Shown: positions 1 through 6,178 of the stretch, piece by piece
Numbering within the stretch: the first letter of the stretch is position 1
Layout of the letters: each line of letters opens with the position of its first letter
Assembly: GCA_023394655.1 (NCBI GenBank)
Contig: JAEXAG010000154.1
Location: 1-55,187, forward strand
Direction of reading: 5' to 3'
Source: Pseudomonadota bacterium
Lineage (GTDB): Bacteria; Pseudomonadota; Gammaproteobacteria; Xanthomonadales; Xanthomonadaceae
Length of the DNA stretch: 55,187 nt
Position numbers and translations under genes: made by a program
Notes under the pieces: model-generated
The model's input: only the letters and a program-made list of their open reading frames with translations
Databases searched by the model: none
What the model was told of the DNA's origin: nothing

Positions 1-1016
1 GCACCATCCACCGGGGAATAGGCGAAGGCACCGACACGATCGAGCCGCACTTCCTCGATGAAATCCAGCAGCTCCTCGAAATCGTCCTCGGTCTCGCCCG
101 GGAAACCGACGATGAAGGTGCTGCGCAAGGTGATGTCGGGGCAGGTCTCGCGCCAGCGCGCGATGCGCTCGCGGGTCTTGTCGATCGCGCCGGGCCGCTT
201 CATCAACTTGAGGATGCGCGGGCTGGCATGCTGGAAGGGAATGTCGAGGTAGGGAAGGACCTTCCCTTCGGCCATCAGCGGGATGATGTCGTCCACGTGC
301 GGGTACGGATACACGTAGTGCAGGCGCGTCCAGATGCCCAGCTCGGAAAGCCCCTCGCACAGGGCCTTCATGCGCGTCGCATAGGGCTTGCCGTGCCATT
401 CGCGCTCGGCGTATTTCAGGTCCACGCCATAGGCACTGGTGTCCTGCGAGACCACCAGCAGCTCCTTCACGCCACCGATCGCCAGCTTCTCGGCCTCGCG
501 CAGCACTTCGTCCACCGGACGCGAGACCAGGTCGCCGCGCATCGAGGGGATGATGCAGAAACTGCAGCGGTGGTTGCAGCCTTCGGAAATCTTGAGATAG
601 GCGTAGTGCTTGGGCGTCAGCTTCAGCCCGTAATCCGGCACCAGGTCGATGAACGGATCGTGCTTCGGCGGCACCGCGGCGTGCACGGCTTCCATCACGC
701 TGGCGTAATCCTGCGGCCCGCTGATGGCCAGCACGCCCGGATGCGCTTCGCGGATCAGCTCCCCGCGCTTGCCGAGGCAGCCAGTGACGATGACCTTGCC
801 GTTCTCGGCCATGGCCTCGCCGATGGCATCGAGCGACTCCGCCACCGCGCTGTCGATGAAGCCGCAGGTGTTGACCACCACCACGTCGGCATCGTCGTAG
901 CTGTTGACGAGACCGTAGCCCTCGACCTTCAGCTGGGTGAGGATGCGCTCGGAATCGACGAGCGCCTTCGGGCAGCCGAGACTGACGAATCCGACTTTGG
1001 GCTGGCTTTGTGACAT
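1..1016 (-). CDS. rimO: Ribosomal protein S12 methylthiotransferase RimO (C-terminus cut by window edge)
   Basis: This radical-SAM enzyme adds a methylthio group to a conserved aspartate of ribosomal protein S12. The 338 visible residues hold the N-terminal methylthiotransferase domain with Cys15, Cys51 and Cys80, which bind one Fe-S cluster. The radical-SAM motif EGCNHRCSFC follows (Cys147, Cys151, Cys154), and the reading frame is intact to the edge. The C-terminal TRAM domain lies outside the window. The ATG at 1016 follows an AGG and a TATAAT on the minus strand (1043-1048), so the gene probably has its own promoter. It is divergent from the dienelactone hydrolase gene. The sister enzyme MiaB is less likely, because the sequence MSQSQPKVGFVSLGCPKALVDSE is of RimO type. 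Confidence 0.95.
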   Translation of the reverse strand, partial: MSQSQPKVGFVSLGCPKALVDSERILTQLKVEGYGLVNSYDDADVVVVNTCGFIDSAVAESLDAIGEAMAENGKVIVTGCLGKRGELIREAHPGVLAISGPQDYASVMEAVHAAVPPKHDPFIDLVPDYGLKLTPKHYAYLKISEGCNHRCSFCIIPSMRGDLVSRPVDEVLREAEKLAIGGVKELLVVSQDTSAYGVDLKYAEREWHGKPYATRMKALCEGLSELGIWTRLHYVYPYPHVDDIIPLMAEGKVLPYLDIPFQHASPRILKLMKRPGAIDKTRERIARWRETCPDITLRSTFIVGFPGETEDDFEELLDFIEEVRLDRVGAFAYSPVDG

Positions 1017-1042
1017 CCTGTAATACCTCGTGGCGAGGCCGG

Positions 1043-1048
1043 ATTATA
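1043..1048 (-). promoter_or_regulatory. -10 element of rimO
   Basis: The minus strand reads TATAAT here, a perfect -10 hexamer 26 nt upstream of the rimO ATG. No convincing -35 hexamer is seen. The plus strand of the same bases gives TATACG (1045-1050), a weaker candidate for the divergent hydrolase gene. Confidence 0.5.
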
Positions 1049-1093
1049 CGTCCGGCCCGCCTGCGTCCCGGCCGCCCCCACCGGAGATCCTAG

Positions 1094-1762
1094 ATGTCGC
1101 GCTGGATACAACTGGCTACCCCGCATGGCCCGGTCCGGGCCTGGCATGTCGCCCCGGACCTCCCCGCCAAGCGCGCGGTCATCGTGGTCCAGGAAATCTT
1201 CGGTGCCAACGCGCACATCCGCGATGTCGCCCGGCGGCTGGCCGATGAAGGCTTCGTCGCGCTGGCGCCCTCGATGTTCGACCCGATCGAACCGGGCGTC
1301 GAGCTGCGACACGACGAGGCCTCGATGTCCCATGGCCGGCGGTTGGCGGGCGATCTCGGCTTCGATGCCGCGATCGACATCATCGGCAGTGCCTCGCGCT
1401 GGCTGCGCGAAGCCGGCCACGCCTGCGCCACGGTCGGGTTCTGCTGGGGCGGCACCGTCGCGATCCTCGCCAACACCCGGCTCGGAATGCCGGCGGTCGG
1501 CTATTACGGCGCCCGCAGCATGCCCTTCGTCCACGAAGCCCTGCAGGCGCCCTTGCTGCTGCACTTCGGCGAAGACGATCCGCTGATTCCCCTCGGAGAC
1601 ATCCATCGGCAACGCGAGGCGTGGCCGGCGGCGGAGATCCACGTTCACCCCGGTGCCGGCCATGCCTTCAACCGCGACGTCGATCCTCGCCACCATCACC
1701 CCGAAGCGGCCCGGCGGGCCTGGCAGCGCACCGTCGCGTTCCTGCGGGAGTCTTTCGAATGA
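1094..1762 (+). CDS. Dienelactone hydrolase family protein
   Basis: This is a 222-residue cytosolic alpha/beta hydrolase of the dienelactone hydrolase family. The nucleophile is the Cys117 in VGFCWGG, the acid is in GEDDPLIP (Asp161/162) and the base is His190 in HPGAGHAF. In this family Cys replaces Ser, so the triad is Cys-Asp-His. The true substrate is unknown; no catechol-degradation genes are near, so a general carboxymethylenebutenolidase or esterase role is an inference. CGGAG ahead of the ATG is a usable ribosome binding site. The stop overlaps the next ATG (ATGA), so it forms a two-gene operon with the HIT protein. Confidence 0.88.
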   Translation: MSRWIQLATPHGPVRAWHVAPDLPAKRAVIVVQEIFGANAHIRDVARRLADEGFVALAPSMFDPIEPGVELRHDEASMSHGRRLAGDLGFDAAIDIIGSASRWLREAGHACATVGFCWGGTVAILANTRLGMPAVGYYGARSMPFVHEALQAPLLLHFGEDDPLIPLGDIHRQREAWPAAEIHVHPGAGHAFNRDVDPRHHHPEAARRAWQRTVAFLRESFE

Positions 1763-2190
1763 CGCCGTTCATCCTCGACCCGCGCCTGGCCGCGGACACC
1801 CATCCGGTCGCGCAGTGGCCGCTCTGCGAACTGCTGCTGATGGATGATGCGCAGTACCCGTGGCTGATCCTGGTACCGCGCGTGGCCGGCGCCCGCGAAC
1901 TGATGGATCTCGACGAAGCCACGCGCGTCCAGCTCCACCGCGAGACCGATGCCGCGGCGCTGGGACTGCGCAAGGCGTTCTCGCCGCACAAGCTCAACGT
2001 CGCCGCACTCGGCAACGTGGTGGAGCAGCTGCACGTCCACGTGATCGGCCGGCAGCCGGATGATGCCGCCTGGCCGCGTCCGGTCTGGGGCGCGGTGCCG
2101 CAGCGGAAGCGCAGCGCGGCCGAACGCCGCAGTTTCCTCGCCAGGCTCAGGAAGTGTCTGCCGGGCTTCGCCTTCGTGAAGTTCCGCTGA
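1759..2190 (+). CDS. HIT domain protein
   Basis: This 143-residue protein belongs to the histidine-triad superfamily of nucleotide hydrolases and transferases. The triad region reads EQLHVHVIGR, so the first His of the usual H-x-H-x-H is Gln90, while His92 (nucleophile position) and His94 are kept. The following stretch AAWPRPVWG is typical of a proteobacterial HIT subgroup. The ATG overlaps the preceding stop by 4 nt, indicating translational coupling to the dienelactone hydrolase. The substrate is unknown. It converges on dcd with a 16-nt gap. Confidence 0.85.
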   Translation: MTPFILDPRLAADTHPVAQWPLCELLLMDDAQYPWLILVPRVAGARELMDLDEATRVQLHRETDAAALGLRKAFSPHKLNVAALGNVVEQLHVHVIGRQPDDAAWPRPVWGAVPQRKRSAAERRSFLARLRKCLPGFAFVKFR

Positions 2191-2206
2191 GTCCGGCCCG
2201 CCGCGC

Positions 2207-2794
2207 TCAAGTGCGCGGCAAGGTCACTCCGGTCTGGCCCTGGTACTTGCCGCCGCGGTCCTTGTAGCTGGTCTCGCAGACGTCGTCGGCATCGGACTGG
2301 AAGAACAGCATCTGCGCGACGCCTTCGCCCGCGTAGATGCGCGCGGGCAGCGGCGTGGTGTTGCTGAACTCGAGGGTGACGTGGCCTTCCCACTCCGGCT
2401 CCAGCGGGGTCACGTTGACGATGATTCCGCAGCGCGCGTAGGTGCTCTTGCCCAGGCAGACCACCAGCGTGTCGCGCGGGATGCGGAAGTATTCCACCGT
2501 GCGCGCCAGCGCGAAGCTGTTCGGCGGGATGATGCACTCGTCGGCCTCGATGTCGACGAAGCTCTTCGGGTCGAAATGCTTGGGATCGACGATGGTCGAG
2601 TTGATGTTGGTGAACACCTTGAACTCGCGCGAGCAGCGAACGTCGTAGCCGTAGCTCGACGTGCCGTAGCTGACGATGCGCTGGCCGTCGGCCCCGTCCT
2701 TGCCGGCGAACTTGACCTGGCCGGGCTCGTACGGCTCGATCATGCCGTGCTGCTCGGACATCCGGCGGATCCAGCGGTCGCTCTTGATGCTCAT
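2207..2794 (-). CDS. dcd: dCTP deaminase
   Basis: Dcd deaminates dCTP to dUTP, the first step to dTMP in most gammaproteobacteria, acting as a cytosolic homotrimer. The 195-residue product matches the usual length of about 190. It shows the start MSIKSDRWIRRM, the catalytic stretch CLGKSTYARCGIIVNVTPLEPEWEGHVTLEFSN (read in pieces around positions 2380-2470), and the C-terminal KYQGQTGVTLPRT. The ATG at 2794 was preferred over an upstream in-frame start because family members begin with MSIK. It lies 57 nt behind mrp on the same strand and has a likely promoter of its own in that gap. Confidence 0.96.
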   Translation of the reverse strand: MSIKSDRWIRRMSEQHGMIEPYEPGQVKFAGKDGADGQRIVSYGTSSYGYDVRCSREFKVFTNINSTIVDPKHFDPKSFVDIEADECIIPPNSFALARTVEYFRIPRDTLVVCLGKSTYARCGIIVNVTPLEPEWEGHVTLEFSNTTPLPARIYAGEGVAQMLFFQSDADDVCETSYKDRGGKYQGQTGVTLPRT

Positions 2795-2821
2795 CGAATC
2801 ATCCCGTCTGTGGAACGCCGG

Positions 2822-2827
2822 ATTGTA
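2822..2827 (-). promoter_or_regulatory. -10 element of dcd
   Basis: The minus strand reads TACAAT, five of six consensus bases, 27 nt upstream of the dcd ATG in the short mrp-dcd gap. No clear -35 element was found. Confidence 0.45.
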
Positions 2828-2851
2828 TCGCCGGGCAGGCCGGCACGGCAC

Positions 2852-3691
2852 TCAAAGCAGCGAGGCGGAAATCGGCATGCGCGCGCGCGGGCGGCGATCC
2901 AGCGCCTCCAGGAGCCGGCGAGCGGCTTCCCGGTAGGCGAGCGCCACCTTCGAATCCGGCTCGGCCACCACCACGGGCATGCCGGCATCGCCGCGCTCGC
3001 GGATGCGAATGTCCAGCGGCAGCGAACCCAGCATCGGCACGCCGTACTGTTCGGCCATGCGCCCGCCGCCGCCTGCGCCGAAGACGTGCTCGGCATGGCC
3101 GCAGGTAGAGCACACGTGCACCGCCATGTTCTCGATGACGCCCAGCACGGGCACTTCCACCTTCTCGAACATCTTCACCGCCTTCTTCGCGTCCAGCGTG
3201 GCGATGTCCTGCGGCGTGGTCACCACCACCGCCCCGGCCACCGGGATCTTCTGCGAGAGCGTGAGCTGGATGTCGCCGGTGCCTGGCGGCAGATCCACCA
3301 CGAGGATGTCGAGATCGCCCCAGCGCGTGTCGTTGAACAGCTGCATCAGGGCGGAGGTGGCCATCGGGCCGCGCCAGATCATCGGCGTATCCTGGTCCAC
3401 CAGCACGCCGATCGACATCGCCTCCAGGCCGTGGCCGTGCATCGGCTCGATGGTCTTGCCGTCCGGGCTCGCGGGCTTGCCCTCGATCCCGAGCATGGCC
3501 GGGATCGAGGGCCCGTAGATGTCCGCGTCGAGCACCCCCACGCGCAAGCCTTCCTGCATCAACGCCGCGGCCAGGTTCACCGCCGTGGTGGACTTGCCCA
3601 CCCCGCCCTTGCCGGAGCCCACGGCGATCACGTTGCGGATGGCGGGATGCGGCGACAGGTCGCGCTGCGGGACATGGGGGGCGAGAGGCAT
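2852..3691 (-). CDS. mrp: Mrp/ApbC family iron-sulfur cluster carrier ATPase
   Basis: Mrp/ApbC is a P-loop ATPase of the MinD/NBP35 class that carries Fe-S clusters to apo-enzymes. The 279 residues contain the deviant Walker A GSGKGGVGKST (residues 25-35), the switch region DADIYGPS, the motif DLPPGTGD, and CSTCG, the C-x-x-C pair that bridges a [4Fe-4S] cluster between two subunits. The N-terminal DUF59 domain found in longer family members is absent. The ATG at 3691 is used; an in-frame GTG at 3739 would add 16 residues. Fe-S work is consistent with the suf operon and several Fe-S proteins in this window. Confidence 0.93.
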   Translation of the reverse strand: MPLAPHVPQRDLSPHPAIRNVIAVGSGKGGVGKSTTAVNLAAALMQEGLRVGVLDADIYGPSIPAMLGIEGKPASPDGKTIEPMHGHGLEAMSIGVLVDQDTPMIWRGPMATSALMQLFNDTRWGDLDILVVDLPPGTGDIQLTLSQKIPVAGAVVVTTPQDIATLDAKKAVKMFEKVEVPVLGVIENMAVHVCSTCGHAEHVFGAGGGGRMAEQYGVPMLGSLPLDIRIRERGDAGMPVVVAEPDSKVALAYREAARRLLEALDRRPRARMPISASLL

Positions 3692-3753
3692 GGCGTTCCG
3701 ATCCTTGCAGGTGCCGCGATCACGATCAGGCGCGACCACGGGCAGGGATGGCG

Positions 3754-3762
3754 ATTATCGCA
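3754..3762 (-). promoter_or_regulatory. Extended -10 promoter of mrp
   Basis: The minus strand reads TGCGATAAT, an extended -10 (TGn plus GATAAT), inside a 13-nt string ATGCGATAATCGC. The same 13 nt precede metG on the other strand. The core GCGAT-A-ATCGC is a perfect inverted repeat. A TTGACA on the minus strand (3783-3788) is too far, with a 23-bp spacer. Confidence 0.5.
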
Positions 3763-3888
3763 TTCGTCATGACTGCTTCACTTGTCAACGGGCCGAATCC
3801 GGCTGCTAGACTCGGGATCGATGGCGACCGGGCAGGGTCCGCGCGGTCGCGCTGCATCGCCACCACACCGCCACTGGGGACACACGCA

Positions 3889-5907
3889 ATGACCAGAAAC
3901 GTCCACCGACTCGCCGTCGCCCTGATGCTGCTGCCGGCCATTTCGCTGGCGCGCGAGCCGATTTCCATCGAAACGCTCTCGAGCCTGCCGAAGATCCAGT
4001 CGGTCAGCATGAGCAACGACGGCAAGACCCTCGTCGCGCTGGTGCCCTCGCCGGTCGGTGCCGCGCAGGACACAGCGCTCGCCACCTGGGACCTGTCGAC
4101 ACCGGGGGCAGGCCCGAACATCACGCCTTCCGGCGACCGCATGAAATTCATCGCCGCCTCCGCAATGAAGGCCGACCGCATCCTGGTCGTGGGCCGCCAG
4201 GAATGGACCGGCAACCTCGGCGGCTGTGGCGAAGGCCGCAGCCAGGGCTCGACCAAGACCTTCGTCACCAAGACCTACCTCACCGACAACGCCCACAAGG
4301 AATTCAGCGAGGCATTCGCGGACAACGCCCGCCGCGTCGGCGTGAGCCAGGAAACCCTGCGTTGCATGGAGCTGGGCGGCACCGCGGCCCTGGTCAGCAG
4401 CCTGCCGCTGGACCCGGACAACGTCATCGTCCAGCAGCTCAACAACCTCACCCTGCAGTCCAACTACTACCTCTACAACCTGCGCACCAATGAAACCACC
4501 CTGCTGTTCCGTGGTGGCGCGCGCACCCAGCCGGCGCTGTTCAACCCGCGCAACGGCGACGTGCTGGTGCGGACCGAGCTGGTCGGTTCCGGCGCCAATG
4601 ATTACGAGGACCGCATCCACATCCGCAACGCGCAGACCGGCCAGTTCGAGCTGCACGAGAACCTCACCCGCAAGCTGACCGATCGCTACCAGTTCTCCTT
4701 CGTCGGCATCGACGAGCAATCGGGCAAGTACTACGTGCTGACCGACCTGTACTCCGATCTGGTGCAGGCGCGCATGTACGACCCGGTCGCGCGCAAGTTC
4801 GACGATGAAGCCCTCGTGGCCCATCCGGAGCATTCGATCACGGGACTCGTGCTCGGCAACCAGGCCAGCAACTTCAACCGCGTGCTGGGCTTCGTGGTCG
4901 GCGGGCTGGAACCCACCGTCACCTACGTCGATCCGGATTTCGTCTCGATCCACGCCGGCCTGCAGGCCGCCTATCCGGGGCAGACGGTCTCCATCCGCCA
5001 GTACAACAACGACCTGAGCCGGGTGCTGTTCGTCACCTCCAGCCCGCGCCATGCGCCCACCTATCACATGCTCAACGATCGCAAGCAGGTGACCACGCTG
5101 GGCAGCGAGAACCCGGCGGTCAAGCCGGAGCAGATCGGCGAACAGCGCTGGGTGACATACCCGGCCCGCGATGGACTCCGTATCCCCGCCATCCTCGATC
5201 TGCCTGCCGGCTGGACCAAGGAGCAGGGTCCACTGCCGACCATCATCCATCCGCACGGTGGCCCCTGGGCGCGTGACTACGGCGGCTGGGACCGCTCCGG
5301 CTGGGTGCCGTTCCTGACCTCACGCGGCTACGCCGTGCTGCGTCCGCAGTACCGCGGCTCGACCGGCCTCGGCCGCAAGCTGTGGCTGGCCGGCGACGCC
5401 GAATGGGGCCAGAAGATGCAGGACGACAAGGACGACGGTGCCGCCTGGCTGGTCCAGCAGGGCATCGCCGACAAGGACCGCCTGGCGATCTTCGGCTACT
5501 CCTATGGCGGCTTCGCCGCCGCCGCCGCGGTGGTGCGCCCGAACAGCCCGTACCAGTGCGCGATCTCCGGTGCCCCGGTAACCGACCTGGCGCGCCTCGG
5601 CACCTCGTGGAGCGACAGCCGCGTGCAGCGCATCCTGCAGGCGCAGACCATCACCGGCATGGACCCGATGCGCCACACCGCGAACGCCAGCATCCCGGTA
5701 CTGCTGTACGTCGGTGACCGCGATGTCCGCACCCCCGCCTTCCACGCCCGCAACTTCTACAACGGCGTGCGTGGCCAGGTACCGGCCCGCTTCGAGCTGA
5801 TCGCCGACATGCCGCACAGCATGCCGTGGTATCCGCGTCACCAGGAGCAGACGCTCAAGCTGATGGAGGATTACCTGGCCAAGGAGTGCGGCCCGGGCGG
5901 ACTCTGA
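3889..5907 (+). CDS. Secreted S9 family prolyl-oligopeptidase-type peptidase
   Basis: This is a 672-residue serine peptidase with an export signal (MTRNVHRLAVALMLLPAISLA, cut near residue 21). An N-terminal region of about 390 residues, probably a beta-propeller, is followed by the C-terminal alpha/beta hydrolase domain. The triad is visible: Ser538 in GYSYGGF, Asp612 in GDRDVRTP and His643 in DMPHSMPW. It therefore probably cleaves short peptides in the periplasm. The ATG at 3889 has CTGGGGA in front; longer in-frame starts lack a signal peptide. A TTGTCA (3782-3787) with TAGACT (3807-3812) is a possible promoter, though the spacer is 19 bp. A TonB receptor follows after a terminator, suggesting peptide use. 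Confidence 0.9.
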   Translation: MTRNVHRLAVALMLLPAISLAREPISIETLSSLPKIQSVSMSNDGKTLVALVPSPVGAAQDTALATWDLSTPGAGPNITPSGDRMKFIAASAMKADRILVVGRQEWTGNLGGCGEGRSQGSTKTFVTKTYLTDNAHKEFSEAFADNARRVGVSQETLRCMELGGTAALVSSLPLDPDNVIVQQLNNLTLQSNYYLYNLRTNETTLLFRGGARTQPALFNPRNGDVLVRTELVGSGANDYEDRIHIRNAQTGQFELHENLTRKLTDRYQFSFVGIDEQSGKYYVLTDLYSDLVQARMYDPVARKFDDEALVAHPEHSITGLVLGNQASNFNRVLGFVVGGLEPTVTYVDPDFVSIHAGLQAAYPGQTVSIRQYNNDLSRVLFVTSSPRHAPTYHMLNDRKQVTTLGSENPAVKPEQIGEQRWVTYPARDGLRIPAILDLPAGWTKEQGPLPTIIHPHGGPWARDYGGWDRSGWVPFLTSRGYAVLRPQYRGSTGLGRKLWLAGDAEWGQKMQDDKDDGAAWLVQQGIADKDRLAIFGYSYGGFAAAAAVVRPNSPYQCAISGAPVTDLARLGTSWSDSRVQRILQAQTITGMDPMRHTANASIPVLLYVGDRDVRTPAFHARNFYNGVRGQVPARFELIADMPHSMPWYPRHQEQTLKLMEDYLAKECGPGGL

Positions 5908-5927
5908 GTCCGGATCGATGCACCCGC

Positions 5928-5957
5928 AAGGGCCGGCCATGCCGGCCCTTTGCTTTT
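5928..5957 (+). terminator. Rho-independent terminator after the S9 peptidase
   Basis: A perfect 10-bp stem AAGGGCCGGC / GCCGGCCCTT with a 3-nt loop (CAT) is followed by TGCTTTT. It separates the peptidase transcript from the TonB receptor. Confidence 0.8.
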
Positions 5958-6063
5958 CCGGGGACGTGCGTGCAGCCGTCGCCTCTGAGCCTCGCCGGAA
6001 AGGCATTTTGCGCAGTTCCGGGCGCGTGCCCGCATCCATGCAGAACATGAATGGGGGTAATTG

Positions 6064-6125
6064 TGACGATGTCAAGCAAATGTCGTTAAAGAATCGTTGC
6101 AGCGCCGCTCGGACAGGGCTATGCT
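6064..6125 (+). promoter_or_regulatory. Promoter and possible operator of the first TonB-dependent receptor
   Basis: TTGCAG (6097-6102), exactly 17 bp and then TATGCT (6120-6125) form a good sigma70-type promoter, giving a leader of roughly 45 nt. Upstream, TGAC-GAT-GTCA (6064-6074) is a short inverted repeat that could bind a regulator; this second part is speculative. Confidence 0.6.
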
Positions 6126-6178
6126 CGGGTTTCGGCTCAACAGCTGAACAACGACAAAACCACGATTGGGGAGACTTC

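Noticed and set aside
1759..2190. HIT protein as inactive because the first His of the triad is Gln
   Set aside because: The nucleophile-position His92 and His94 are kept, and a Gln at the first position is common in this bacterial subgroup.
3783..3788. TTGACA on the minus strand as the -35 of mrp
   Set aside because: The spacer to the GATAAT would be 23 bp, too long for sigma70; the extended -10 can act alone.
5918..6178. N-terminal extension of the TonB receptor from 5918
   Set aside because: It runs through a terminator hairpin and lacks a signal peptide, while the ATG at 6179 has both a ribosome binding site and a signal sequence.
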